64,000 bases of DNA. It comes from Chrysoporthe austroafricana. Lineage: Eukaryota > Ascomycota > Sordariomycetes > Diaporthales > Cryphonectriaceae. Under the pieces are notes generated by a model, which made no database searches, was not told where the DNA came from, and saw only the letters and a program-made list of their open reading frames with translations. The stretch spans positions 3,350,342-3,414,341 of the forward strand of contig JYIP02000007.1 in assembly GCA_001051155.2 (NCBI GenBank), given 5' to 3'. Positions within the stretch are counted from its first letter, which is position 1. Each line of letters opens with the position of its first letter. Below are positions 10,480-22,967 of the stretch, one piece after another. The position numbers and the translations under genes were made by a program.

Positions 10480-13400
10480 CCTGAATGCTTATTATGCATT
10501 TCCTAAATTACTAATTAATTTTTAGCTATTTTCATTCGAGTAATATCTTTTCCATTTAATTAAGTATTCTCTATATTTAATTGGGTTTTAGTATTTGAAA
10601 ATTCGTTCGATTTTATATTCTGATTCGTTAGTTTTAATTTGTATTAATTTATCTATTTTGGTTATTTTGAATATTAATTCGAGAAACGAAATGTAAAATA
10701 CTAAATAAATTTTCATTTTATAAGGTAATACGAGTTCGAAATTAATATCCGAAATTTTCTTTAATATTTTGAACAGGCCAAATTTCTTATAATCTAGCGA
10801 ATAAAAGGGTTTTATTATTCTGATATGCTCTTTTTTTTGAATAAAGTAAATTTTATTTCCTTTTTGTAAGATTAGTCCTTTAATCCTTTTGGAATTGGCA
10901 TATTTCGTTATTCTTTCTTATATAAACTTTAATTTTTCCTGAAATTCCTTTTAGATTTTCTTGATTTTCCGGATTTATTTTTCTGCTGCTTTTGCATTTG
11001 CTCCTAATAACTTATTATAATAAGCTATTGGGTTATAGCTATAAAGTATATAAAACGGTAATTTCTTTATTATATTTATATTTGCATTATTATATACGAA
11101 CTATGCTAATAATAGCAAATTAACGCAGTTATTCTATTTATAATTTATATAATATCGGAAATATTGCTTAATAATTTAATTCGTTCGTTTTATCTGTTTA
11201 TTTATTTACGAATGAAATGCTATAAGCATTTTCTGTTAAGCTTTAAGTAATTTTATAAATAAGGTTTAGAAATTTGATATAAACTTTCTATTTCTATTAG
11301 AAATAATTTCTTTAAGCATGCTATAATTAGTTATAATTATTCTAAAGAATATATATATGAAGTCTTCTGCTATATTGCTTTCCTTATAAAGAAAGAAATA
11401 AGCGTATTTGCTTAATTTGCAAACTATTATTAAAATGCTATCGTATTGCATTTTAGTTAAAGGTTTTTGTAAGAGAAGTAGCTTAGTAATAAAATCCTAG
11501 CTAATAGATTGCTAAACTGCTTCCGGAACGGGAAATAATTAGAATAATCTATAGGGCTTGTAATATTCAATCTTGTTTTTCTTATAGCTATCGCATTCTC
11601 GTAAGATTGCTTCAATCTTTTTTTTCAGTTCTAGAAAGTTCCAATATCTCTTAATTCTTTTATATATAGCTCTGATTCCTTAATAGCTATATGCAAATGC
11701 ATTATATATATTTCTAATATATTCGTTTTGTTTTTCCGTAATTATATTTTCTAATCTCTTTCTACTATTAGAGATTCTAATAATCGTATTGAGTTCTCTA
11801 ATTTCGTTTATAAAATTGCTATCCTTATCTTATCAGAAAATATTTTAGAATTCTTTGAGTTTTATATCTTAATAATCTAATCGTTTGCTAAGTATATTTG
11901 CTTTGCTATTCTCGAATCCTTTATAATAAATAATCTTTAAATCGAATTATAAAAGGAATTCCGCTTATTTAACTTATTATCTATTCAGGACTTTTATTAT
12001 TATAAATATTATCAAGTTCTTATAATCGGAATGCATTATAATCTAGTATTTGGTTCCGATCAAGTAGTATTGCTATTTTTCAAATGCTTTTATAATTGCT
12101 ATTAATTCCTTATCCGGGATGCTATAGTTAAATTCTGGGCTATTTAACTTTTTCGAAAAGTTGCTTATAATCCTAAAGCGCTTTTAGTCGTCTCGTTATC
12201 CAAGTTATTTTCCGAATATATAATCCGATATATCGGTTTCGATTTCAAATGGTTTATTTGGGTCTGCTTCGCAGAATATAAGTTCTGATATAACTTGTTT
12301 CTTGATTTCGTTAAATGCTTCTTATGCTTTCTAAATCTATTCGAATTTCCGATCTTTCTTTATAAGATCCGTAAGAAAGCATGCGATTTTGCTATAATCC
12401 CGAATGGATTATCGATAAAAGTTAGTATAGCCGAAAAATGTTCTAATTTCTTTAGTTTTCTTTAATATAAGCTATTCTTTTATTGCTTGGACTTTATTTT
12501 TCTATATGCTAATCTTGTTTAATTCTATCGTATATTCGAAGTAATTAACTTTTTATTAATGGAAATAGCATTTGCTTAGTTCGATCAAAATATTCGTAGC
12601 GAGTCCTAAATGCTATTTTCCAGATATCGTTTTCTTTAATCCGAATGTAATGGTATCTTTCCTTGAGATCGAATATAATAAACCAGTTTGCTCTTATCAA
12701 TCGATCTCGCATTTTTCTTATTAGCGGTAAGAGGTAGCGATTCTTAATCGTAATATTATTAAGCTATTAATAGTTTATATAAAATCGTAATTTGCCGTTC
12801 TTCTTGAATACGAATAGGATTGAATATTTTGCAAGTAATCGCGATTTTCGTATATAGCCTCTCTTTAAGTTTTCGTTAATATATTTCCTGAATGCTTCGA
12901 GCTTTGCTTAATCGAGCTTATAAATAGGGTAGTTTTATAATTTCGTCTTTCTTTCAGTAAAATCTTATAATCAAAAAGGCCGTACTTTAGTAAGCCGGTA
13001 TCAAATTTCCTTTGCTATAGCTTTTTGAACTCGTAATATTCTTTTGGTATAGTTTTGAATTCTGGTAATAGACCTTTTTCGTTTTCTGAAATTTGGAAGA
13101 ACAAAAGGTACTATTAAATATACTTTATTTCGCTCGCTTCCTATCGTTATTTTCGGGGTTTAACTTCTAATAGTTTTGAGTATTTATCGCGTATTAGCCC
13201 AAACTTCTTCCCGTAATTTTTCTATATCTATTATTTTAGAAGCGATATTTCTTTATAGTTCTATAGCTTATATAGCTTTATAATATTCTGTATTGGATTA
13301 GCTTTCTGTTAATCGTTAATCGCTTGAATTTCTGGTTTATCCTTAACTCGTATTTATAAGTTCGAAATAACTATAATCTTTCTTTATTTCTTAGCAAGTC

Positions 13401-15130
13401 CGTCTGCTTTAAAAGTATATCTAAGCCTGTTTGAATGCATGCTTATAATACTATCCTTAATAATTAAGATTTTCCTTTTTTCGTTAATTGCAACTATTTC
13501 AATAAGTACGGCTTATTCTTATAAGATCTGGCTAATAGTTCAATCGATTCGAAAGTTATATTTCTTAAGCTAAAATATTCTTAAAATCAATTCGTATTAT
13601 GCTATATTTATAATATCGAAAGTAGTTTTTGTTATAAAGCTTTGAATCTAGATAAATAAGTAATTAGTTTCTATATCGATTATATTAAAGTTATATATAA
13701 CCGCTTTTCCTTTTATAATATTAAGTTTATAGAAATCCTTTTTTTGCATTTAAGGGATTCGTTCCCTATTAACGATTTCTAGCAAAATGAAATTTCCTTA
13801 TATGCTATTATCCAAAAGTATGCTATATCGTTGCCCGTTAATATATATATCTAGTATAATATATCTCTCGTTTTCTTTCGTAATTGCGTATAGAGACCTC
13901 GTAATCCTGATCGGCTATTGTCCTATTATAAGCAATCCTTTCTTTTTAAAGTATTCTGGGCTTTTTTCGCTATTTGCTTTATTAATTTTCGTATTTAGTT
14001 TTGGCTATACTGCTTTGCTTTTTTAGCTTTTTGCAATCGATATTATTTTTTGGTTTTGTCTTGCATATAAATAGAGCATGCTATAATATAGCATTATTCC
14101 TATATTATTTTTCTTTAAACGCATTTCTATAAATACTTATCGGATAATCCAATATAAGCATTGCTATTTTTAATATACAAAACTTTTTTATATTTTCCTC
14201 GGGATTCCATAATAAATTAAATTAACTAGTTTTATTCCTTAATTGGGAACTAATTATATTTAATTTTTTCATTGAAATATATCTAGCAATTATAATAAAT
14301 ATAATATATTTAAGCAAGTTTATAGTAATAAGGGTATAAGTAATTAATCTTTTTATTTTCTTGAGATTTGCATTTGCTATTTTGAAATAAGATGCTTTAA
14401 AAAAATTCTTATAGTATAAGCCCGTAAATAAAGTATTTAACTTTCGTATATTTGGATATTCAGCTATTTTTCTTTAATCGTTCTTGCTTTGCATGCTAAA
14501 TAACCGTTTTTTCTATTTCCGTATTGAATTCTTTTTCGGGCATAAGAATTAATAAATTATCTGGCTATTTATTTTGCAGCATTATTTCTTTAAATATAAT
14601 ACTAAGTATAAATATTTCCCTTTCTTGAATACCGAATTCCTTTTCTATTATTATATCCTATCGTTATTCGAAATAATAGTCCAGAAAGAATTTTCTTAAA
14701 TCTTTTTCCTTAATATCTAAAGGGTTACTCGAATAGTCGGAATCGCTATTATTTATAGCCATATTATAAATAAGGCCTTTTCTTCTTATAGCAAATTGCT
14801 TTTATCCTTTAAATTTGCATAAAAATTATCCTAAACCTTCTTTTGCCATAAAATGCAATAAGCAATAATTTTAATAGCAAGCTATTTAGTTTATATTATT
14901 ATAGCCAGGGTTTATTGCTTATTCCGGTAAGATATTATTATTTAGCTAATTGAATTCTTATTGCTAAGCAATATTAACTTATCTTTCCGGAATTAATTTC
15001 CAATTTCGTTTTTTCTTTTCTTAATAGCAATTGCATGCAATATAGCCTTTCTTGCTATAATTATAGCAAATAATTCCTTTATATTATTCTTATACGAAAA
15101 TATTTAATTTTATAAATCTAATATATATTA
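10480..15130 (-). pseudogene. Chromovirus pol (protease, RT, RNase H, integrase, chromodomain)
   Basis: Minus-strand decayed frame. The protease active site lies near 13740-13850: LLDNSI, stop, GNFILLE stands where the family has a D-S-G triad, so DSG has become DNS. The reverse transcriptase, RNase H and integrase segments follow in that gypsy order. A short integrase stretch is still open at 11266-11451 (YDSILIIVCKLSKYAYF; first catalytic Asp kept, then EIISNRNRKF, where the second Asp has become Asn). The chromodomain keeps its Trp (YLIKWKRYY, about 10510-10550). Stops are TAA/TAG throughout, so it cannot be active. Confidence 0.75.
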
Positions 15131-15186
15131 TATTTAAATAAGCTATATTATTCCAGGTGTTTTGCTAAAACTTGCGCTTTTTTAAA

Positions 15187-15690
15187 TTAAATTAATATTT
15201 CGGAATGCTTCCAATTGCCGTATTGCAATGCGTTTTTCGTCCGGATCCCTAAAAGTCTTGGTAAAAGCCGATTCAAAATTGGCATAGCGCTGAAAAATGC
15301 GCTTGGTATTTTCAGAGCGAAAGTTTTCGCTATTATCCAAATAATCTCGAAAAGTCGGTTCCTATTACTGAAAAGCAGTTCTTTCGAAACGATTTCTCGC
15401 GAAATCGATTTTGTCATAAATAATCCTAAATTAAGCATTATAATGCTTGAAATAAGCCTTGAATTAAGTCAAGAAGGCTTGAAAATCTTTTCAAATATCT
15501 TTATAGGGCTTAGATTTATCAAGCTTGAAAGCTTTAGCTTATTAGAAAGCATTAAAACGGAAAATTTCGTTCTTAATTTCTTTAAGCTATTAATATAAGG
15601 CTATATTTTATTATTGGAATTGCTTATTAATAAGGATAATTAAGGCTTTTTCTTAAAGAATTTGGTTAATAGAAAAGAATAAAGTTTGGA
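15187..15690 (-). pseudogene. Chromovirus gag with internal deletion
   Basis: On the minus strand the capsid-type segment is readable: KDFQAFLT, YDKIDFARNRFERTAF, TFRDYLDNSENFRSENTK and FQRYANFESAFTKTF. It then stops at AFRNIN (about 15187), where the copies at 18286 and 59100 continue with roughly 260 more bases. The sequence resumes at the equivalent of GNRKRKF before the zinc knuckle. A zinc knuckle ICYNYSKKGYIACNC is visible at about 15005-15060, with one Cys changed to Tyr. Plus- and minus-strand open frames at 15187-15598 are shadows. Confidence 0.65.
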
Positions 15691-15759
15691 ATGCTATCGT
15701 ATTTCCGGTATTATTTAAAGGGTATATACTAAACTGTTTTTGAATAAGAATTATAAAAA

Positions 15760-16205
15760 TATTATAAATGCTATAATAATTTTAAGATAAACTGTAAAAT
15801 TAAAAGGTTTATATTAGCAAAAACGGTATTAAGTATAGCTTTGAATATCGGAAACTTGTTTAATAAATATTCGCAATATTTATAAGCCTATAAGGCTATT
15901 ATTAAGAGGTATAATAAGGTTTAAGTAATACTTAAATTTACGACTGAAAAGCTATTATAATTTATTTAATAAATATTTTATCCTTATATATCCGGCTTTT
16001 CAGTTCTAAATTAATAGGACTATTATTAATACTATCGGTTTATATAGAATTGCCGGGACCGATAGCGATTTTATTAGTTCAACCCTTAACCTTGAATTAT
16101 ATAATTTCTATAAATATTTTTTAATAAAGTTATTATACCGGCTGGCCTATTAGATTTCTCTATTCTTAATATAGTAGCAAGCTATTCCCATATTGGGTTA
16201 TAATA
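15760..16205 (-). repeat. Chromovirus LTR (right end of the 9302-16205 element)
   Basis: 446 bp from TATTATAAATGC to GGGTTATAATA. It has the family core (CGACTGAAAAGCTATTATAA, about 15941-15960) but a variable block with CTATCGGT…ACCGATAG (about 16033-16066) that does not match the left LTR. Confidence 0.7.
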
Positions 16206-17283
16206 ATAAGCTAAATAGCTTGCTATTAAAATTATTATTTATTGCATTTCTTAGTAAAAGAAAGTTTAGGATAATTTTTATATAAATTTAAAAAATAGAA
16301 ATAATTCGCTATAAGAAAAAAAGGCCCTTTTTACGATACGGCTATAAATAATAGCAATTCTAATTGCTTAAGCAATTTATTAAATATTAAAGAAACGAAT
16401 TTAAGAAAGTTCTTTCTAAATTATTATTTCGAATAGTAATAAGCAGTAATAATAGAAAAAGAATTCAGCATTTCAAATATAGAAATACCGATACCTAATA
16501 TTACGATTGAAGAAATAATATTATAAGACAAATAGCCAGATAACTTATTAACCCTTATATTCGAAAAAGAACTTATAATAGAAATAGAAAAGTCGGGAAC
16601 TTAATATATTGAATAACTTTGCTAAAAATATAACGACTGGATAATTAAATATACGAAAGTTAAATACTTTATATACGGGCTTATATTACGAAAACGTTTT
16701 TAAAGCATTTCATTCCAGAATAATAAATACAAATTTTAAGAAAATGAAAAGATTAATTATTTATACTCTTATTATTATAAACTTACTTGAATATAGCATA
16801 TTTATTATAATTGCTAGATATATTTTAGCGAAAAAGTTAAATATAATTAATTCTTAATTAAGGAATAAAATTAATTAATTTAACTTATTACGGAATTCTG
16901 AAAAAGATATAGAAAGGTCTTGAATATTGAAAATAATAACGCTTATATCGGGCTACTTAACAATTGCCTTTAAAAATGCATTTAAAGAAAGACGATATAA
17001 GAATAATGCTATATTATAGCATGCTTTATTTATATATAAGATAAGGCTAGAGAATAGCATAGATTGCAAAAAGCTGAAAAGGCAAAATAATACGGCCAAA
17101 ACTAAGCAAGAAAGCTAGCAAAAAAAGCAGCGAAATAAGCTTAAAATACCCCAAAAAGGAAAGATTGCTTATAACGGAATAATAGCCGATCAGAATTATA
17201 AAGTCTTTATACGCTATTATTAAAGAAAATGAAAAGCATATTATTTTGAATGCGTATATTAACGGGCAGCAATATAGCATATT
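16206..17283 (+). mobile_element. Forward chromovirus fragment (gag end to protease)
   Basis: The plus-strand sequence aligns with 18840-19628/21487-21775 and with 59640-60710 of the other forward copies: the region downstream of the zinc knuckle through to the start of the protease. It begins exactly where the reverse LTR ends and stops in the protease region (ACGGGCAGCAATATAGCAT) where the next LTR starts, so it is the host into which both neighbours inserted or recombined. It contains no open frame of its own; frames on the minus strand (17047-17280) are shadows. Confidence 0.6.
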
Positions 17284-17730
17284 TGTTATAAATTAACAAG
17301 CATAGCCAAAGCATATAATGCAAAAGAAAGAGCCGCTAGGGCTTTATACTTTAACCCCGCTAAAAGAAACTATAATTGCTTACGTAATTAAGGGTTAGGG
17401 TTAGCCTGGATCGATAGGATCGGTACCGATCTTATTAGATCGATAGGATTAATAAATTCGATAAAGGAACTTGCCGATCTATAATTGAAAAGCTGGATAT
17501 ATAAAAATAAAATATTTCTTAAATAAATTACTATAGCTTTTCAATCGTAAATCTAAATACTATTTGGATTTTAAATATTATTCAAATAATAGCCACTTAA
17601 AGCTTATAAATATTGCGATATTTAATTAAATATATTTTAATATTTAAAGCTTATATTTAATACCGCTTTTATTAGCATAAACTTTTTAATTTTACAGTAT
17701 ATTTTAAGATTTGCTATAGCATTTATAATA
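17284..17730 (+). repeat. Chromovirus 5' LTR
   Basis: 447 bp from TGTTATAAATTAAC to CATTTATAATA. It contains TTACGTAATTAAGGGTTAGG (about 17380-17400), a GATCGATAGGAT palindromic block (about 17407-17480) of the same type as the LTR at 9302, and the core AATTGAAAAGCTGGATATAT. Confidence 0.75.
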
Positions 17731-17814
17731 TTTTTATAATTTTTATTTAAAAACGGTTTAATATATACCTTTTAAACAATATTCGAAATATAATAGCGCT
17801 TTAAATTTTATTTT

Positions 17815-18720
17815 CTTTTAATAACCCGGTTCTTTAAGAAAAAGCCCTAGCTACCCTTATTAACGAATAGCTTTAATAGCTGAATATCGCTCTATATTAG
17901 CAATTTGAAGAAATTAAGAACGAAATTTTCCGCTTTAATGCCTTTTAATAAGTTAAAGCTTTTAAGCTTAATAAGCTTAAGCTTTATAAAAGCATTTGAG
18001 AAGACTTTTAAGCTTTCTTAATTTAACTTAAAGCTTATTTCAAGCATTATAATACTTAATTCAGAACTATTTATAATAAAATCGATTTCGCAAGAAGCCG
18101 CTTTAAAAGAACCGCTCTCTAATAATAAGAATTAACCTTTTGCGATTACTTGAATAATAACGAGGATTTTCGTTCCGAGAATACCAAACGCATTTTTCAG
18201 CGCTATGCAAATTTTGAATTAGCTTTTATTAAAATTTTCAGAAATCCGAACGAATGATATATCGCAATACAATAGCTAAAAGCATTCCGATAAACCGGCT
18301 TAATCGCGAATTATATAGCCAAATTCTAATAAATCGTTATTTATTTTAATTACGAAAACGAATTCTTTATAAACGCTTATTATGCAAGACTTAAAGAAGA
18401 AGTTAAAGACGAATTTTATAAGGAAAACCGATTCGAAAAACTCAATAAATTTATTAATAAAGCGATTCGTATCGATAATCGGCTTTACGAATGCCAATAA
18501 TAATGCCAAAAGAATTATAGCAATATTCCGAAATATTAACCCAATTTTAAGAAATGCAAGTTTTAATAAAAGAACCGAAATAATATAACCTATTTAAGCA
18601 TAATGCATATTAAACTTATAGAACTAGATATTTTCGTACGCGAATAATATAAAAGGATTATTTATTATAATTGCGGCAAGAAAAGCTATATTGCTTGCAA
18701 TTATTATTAAAAAAAGAAAA
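17815..18720 (+). pseudogene. Chromovirus gag
   Basis: Decayed plus-strand capsid frame: FEEIKNEIFRFNAF, YNKIDFARSRFKRTAL, LTFCDYLNN, NTKRIFQRYANFELAF and NPNE, then KLKTNFIRKTDSKNSINL from the shifted shadow frame near 18400. In the true frame this last part is the retrotransposon gag C-terminal helix, followed by a zinc knuckle YYNCGKKSYIACNYY (about 18664-18710), with the first and last Cys changed to Tyr. Gag packages the element RNA and forms the virus-like particle. Gln and Trp codons are converted to stops. Confidence 0.65.
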
Positions 18721-19628
18721 AGCGAGAATAGAAACTAATTTCAAAAAAATAAGTTAATATTGCTTAATAATAGGAACTTAATCAGCTAAATAATAATATC
18801 TTACTAGAATAAGTAACGGATTCTAATTATAATAATATAAGCTGGATAGCCTGCTATTAAAATTATTGCTTATTGCACTTTTTAGCAAAAAAAGATTTAA
18901 GATAATTCTTACGTAAACTTAAAGGATAAAGACAACTCGTTATAAAAAGAAAAGGCCCTTTTTACGATACGGCTATAAATAGCAGCGATTCAAATTATTT
19001 AAGCAACTTATTAAATGGTAAGGAAGCGGATTAAGGAAAGTTTTCCTTAAATTATTATTTCGAACGATAATAGGAAATAATAGTAAAAAAGGAAATTAGC
19101 ATTTAGCAAATAAAAACATTTACGCTAAGCATTATATTCGAAGAAATAACGCTGCAAGATAAGCAGCCGGATAATCTATTAACCCTTACGCTCGAAAAAG
19201 AACTTATTACGGAAACGGAAAAATTAAGCATTTAATATACAAAATAACTTTGGAAAAAGCATAACGATTAAATAACCAAGCATACGAAAGTTAAGCATTT
19301 CGTTTACGGGCTTACGCTATAAGAACTCTTCCAAAGCATCTCATTCCAAAATAGCAAATGCAAACTTTAAGAAAATAGAAGAATCAATTACTTATACCTT
19401 TGCTATTATAAACTTACCTGGATATATTGTATTTATTATAATTGCTAGATATATTTCAGCAAAAAAGTTAAATACAATTAGTTCCCAATTAAGGAATAAG
19501 ACTAATTGATCCAACCTATTATGGAATTCCAAAGAAAATACAGAAAAATCTTGCATATTGAAAACAGCAACGCTTATATCGGGCTGCCCGATAATTGTCC
19601 TTAGAAATGCATTTAAGGAAGAACGATA

Positions 19629-21486
19629 AGTCGCAAGGGGTAGTTCTTAGCCACCCTTCCTTTTTGGCCACCCCGCTCGGCAGTTCTGCCGCATTAACCA
19701 TTCGTCTTTCTTTTCCTTTTTCTCAACCAATTTGAATCCGAATAGCCTTATATTTCTCCTTACGTTTAACTTAACCCTAATGAAGCCATATACTGAATCC
19801 GAGCTAGCCCAGGCTATTAAGGCTATTAGAAATGGCTTGTTATAACGAACGGCCTCGAAAGAATAAGGCATTCCAAAAGCTACTTTTTAATAACGTCTTG
19901 AAAGAAGATTTTCGCATAAAACAGCTTATGAAACTAGCTAAAGACTTTTCTTTAACCAAGAAACGCAGCTCGTCGAATGGATCCGTAATTAAAAAAGCTT
20001 AAGGCTTCCATTTAGCTATTTAGTATTAAAGTTCTTTGCTTAGAAAATCCTTTATATTAAAGGAAACTCTTAGCCTTTCGGAAAGAAATGGGTTACTTCT
20101 TTTTTGAAAAGAAATCCAGATATCCAGGTCCGAAAGACTCGGCATATAGCTTTTGCTCGAATTAATAGAGCAATAACAGAAATAATAAGGCCTTAATTCC
20201 GTTTATTCAACCTTTCTTATATTTAAGCTATCAAACTAGCTAACAAATAGAATATAGATAAGGCTGGGATAATAAAGGGCTAAAGAAAGAACGGATTAAT
20301 CTTTAGAAGCTTTTCTTTACGTTCAATTCAGAAAAAAAACCCTGGATCGCAAGCCTAGACTTCTTTCTTTAAGTATATTTCAGCTATTAATACTCACCTC
20401 CTTCCTTTAGTTATTTTTAAAGGGAAAATAATATAATAATAATAATTTCTTCTGGATATAGCTCCTTTCGATAGCTGGCAATTTATTGCTATAAATAACG
20501 AATAGATTACGAATGAAATAGCATTTGAATGGCTGAAAAAAGTATTTATTCCTTTTAATTAGCCAGCAAACCTTTCAGAAGCCAGATTATTAATCTTGAA
20601 TAGCTATAGCAGCTATATAATGGACGAATTTATATAAGAATGCTTTTAAAATAATATTCTACTACTTTATTTGTCTTTTTATACTTCTTACGTCCTTTAA
20701 CCTTTTAATTTAAGAGTCTTTTCCTCTCTTAAAAGGGTTTATAAAAAGAAGCTCAATGCTTTTAGCTAATAAAGAGATAATTCTATTCTAAGAAAGCGTT
20801 TATTCTTTAAAAACTATTGTCAGGCTCGTTTGGAAAGCCTTTCTATTCAGAATATCAAATCTGGATAGAAAGCTTCTAATCTTTAGCTTTTCTCTTTAGC
20901 CAAGCCTTTTATAAGCCCTTTTCTTCTCGAGAGCAATTAATAATGCTTCCAGGTTTTATAAAATTCAAGCTTAAAAGTATCAGCTGGATTTAATTCAGCT
21001 TTAAAGATATTTTCGCAACTATTGGATATATATTCGACTCTTAAAGTAGCTAAAGATCTTTACTATCAATTGCAACGGAATCGAAGCTAGCTTTCTACCC
21101 TTTCCAAATAACGCATTCTTTTCAGAAAGATACAGAAAGCTTGGAATAAGAGAGATCTAACCCTAGCTAAGGTTTTGGAAAAAAACAAAGCTTTAAAAGC
21201 ACAAATTGAAGCTTCTAAGCTTAGCAAAAGAAAAAAGGTTAAACTAAGCCCGAATTCGAAATTTGTTAGCATTAAGGCTGTATAGCAGGCTTAAAAAGCA
21301 GCTAGGCTAGAAAAGGAAAGTAAGGATAAAAAGAGCGATATCGATTTAATTACTAATAAAGAAAACTATATTGTAATAAGTAAATAGGGCTGAAAGATAA
21401 TTGAATTGAATGTATATATTTATTTTGAATATAGCTGGCTAAAGTAGCTAAGAAAGGGGGGTAGCCAAGAACTACCCCTTGCGACT
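19629..21486 (+). mobile_element. Fot1/pogo-family DNA transposon with intact ends
   Basis: 1858 bp, flanked by TA on both sides (19627-19628 and 21487-21488). Terminal inverted repeats of about 28 bp: AGTCGCAAGGGGTAGTTCTT is identical at both ends, then AGCCACCC versus GGCTACCC. The two mismatches are of the G-to-A / C-to-T kind. It lies inside the forward chromovirus, whose sequence is restored by its removal. Length, TA target and TIR match Fot1-like elements of filamentous fungi. RIP has also hit this element. Confidence 0.85.
19780..21386 (+). pseudogene. Fot1-like transposase, RIP-inactivated
   Basis: The frame starts MKPYTESELAQAIKAIRNG (psq-type helix-turn-helix) and continues through a CENP-B-type DNA-binding part (NQETQLVEWIRN). 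The catalytic DDE region follows: NIDKAGI near 20255 (first acid kept), APFDSWQFIAINNEQITNEI near 20460-20525, then LLILNSYSSYIMDEFI near 20590-20630. At this last motif the second catalytic Asp (normally LDGHGSH) is Asn. YVLQPFNLRVFSSLK and a C-terminal coiled coil with SKRKKVKLSPNSKFVSIKAV (about 21215-21280) complete the family pattern. Many TAA/TAG codons interrupt it. A minus-strand frame at 21087-21272 is a shadow. Confidence 0.75.
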
Positions 21487-22967
21487 TATAGAAATAATGC
21501 TATATTATAGCATGCTTTATTTATATGCAAGACAAGGCTAAAGAATAGTATAAGCTATAAAAAGTCGAAAAGGTAAAGTAGTACGGCTAAAGATAAGTAA
21601 GAAAACTGGCAAGGCAAATAGCGAAATAAGCTTAAAATACCTTAAAAAGGAAAGATTGCTTATAATAGAATAATAGCCAATTAGGATTATAAGGTTCTTA
21701 TACGCTATTATTAAGGAAAACGAAAAGCATATTATTCTAAATGCATATATTAACGGGTAACGATATAGCGTACTATTGGCTAATAGCGTATAAAGAAATT
21801 TTATCTTGCTAAAAATTATTAGTAGAGAACGAATTCTTTAAACGCAAAAAAAGGATTTTTATAAATTTAATATTATAAAAAGAAAAGCGATTGCATATAA
21901 TTTTAATATAATCGATATAAAAATTAATTACTTATTTATCTTAATTTAAAGCTTTATAACGAATATTACTTTCGATATTACAAATATAGCGCAATATAAG
22001 TTAATTTCAAGAATATTTTAGCTTAAAGAATATAATTTTCGAATTAATTAAACTATTAGCCAGATTTTATAAGAATAAGCCGTACTTATTAAAAAGGTTG
22101 CAATTAATAAAATAAGGAAAATCTTAATTATTAAGGATAATATCGGAAATATACGCTTAAATAAGTTCAAATATACTTTTAAAGCAAAAGAATTTGCTAA
22201 AAAATAGAAAAAGGTTATAAATATTTCGAACTTACGATTACAAATTAAAGACGAATTAGAAATTTAAACAATTAGCAATCGATAAAAAACCGATTTAGCG
22301 CAAAGCGTTACGAAATTATATAAATTATAGAATTATAAAGAAATATAGCTTTTAATATAATAGTTTCAGAAAAATTACGAAAAGGAATTCGGTTTAGCAA
22401 ATAACAGATATTTAAAACTATTAGAACCCAAATCTTATAAATAGTAATAAGAAATAAAAGAAACAAAATACGCTTAGCAATACCTTTTGTTTTTCTAAAT
22501 TGCAGAAAATGAAAAAAGACTATTACTAGAATTTAAAAACGTATTAAAAGAATATTACGAATTCAAGAAATTATAGCAAAGGAAATTCGATACCGGCTTA
22601 TTAAAATACGGCCTTTATAATTATAAAATTCCATTGAAAAAAGAAATTAAATTATAAAACTATTTTATTTATAAGCTCGATTAAGCAAAGCTTGAAATAC
22701 TTAAGGAATATATCGATAAAAATTTAAAGAGAGGCTATATATAAAAATTACGATTACTTGAAAAATATTCAATTCTATTTATATTTAAAAAGAATAGCAA
22801 GCTATAATTTTATATAAATTACTAGCAATTCGATAATATTACGATAAAAAATTGCTATTTATTACTCTTAATAAGCAAGATAAAAGATTGCTTAATTAGA
22901 ATAAAATAGTTTATTATATTCGATTTCAAAAAGAAATATTATTATATTCGGGTTAAAGAAAACGATA

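Larger units (their letters stand above)
9302..16205 (-). mobile_element. Chromovirus, near full length, LTRs of different type
   Basis: Reverse element of about 6.9 kb. Left (3') LTR 9302-9740 and right (5') LTR 15760-16205. The polypurine tract AAAAGGGGGGATAA (minus strand) is at 9741-9754. Inside, on the minus strand from right to left: gag (about 15187-15690, then a deletion), zinc knuckle (about 15000-15060), protease (about 13600-13860), reverse transcriptase (about 12500-13050), RNase H (about 11900-12420), integrase (about 10920-11560) and chromodomain (about 10480-10670). The accessory gene lies on the plus strand at 9830-10387. Flanking bases do not match (TATTA left, ATAAG right), and the variable blocks of the two LTRs differ (GGATCGAT type left, CTATCGGT type right), so the two ends may come from different insertions. 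Confidence 0.75.
17284..22967 (+). mobile_element. Forward chromovirus, split by a Fot1-like transposon, 3' truncated
   Basis: The 5' LTR is 17284-17730, followed by the leader, gag (about 17815-18600), the zinc knuckle, a linker (to 19628), the inserted DNA transposon (19629-21486), then protease (about 21740-22060) and reverse transcriptase (about 22650-22967). The frame ends in the middle of RT, at YYYIRVKEND, where sequence switches to an inverted Fot1-like transposase. Deleting the transposon and one TA joins the chromovirus smoothly (compare 16985-17010). All domains are heavily RIP-mutated. Confidence 0.75.

Noticed and set aside
15187..15598. Open frames on both strands, up to 127 codons
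   Set aside because: The third frame gives the recognisable gag protein; these are by-products of stop-poor AT-rich sequence.
17390..17404. Interstitial telomere or chromosome end
   Set aside because: Only two TTAGGG-like units, and they are part of a repeated LTR motif rather than an array.
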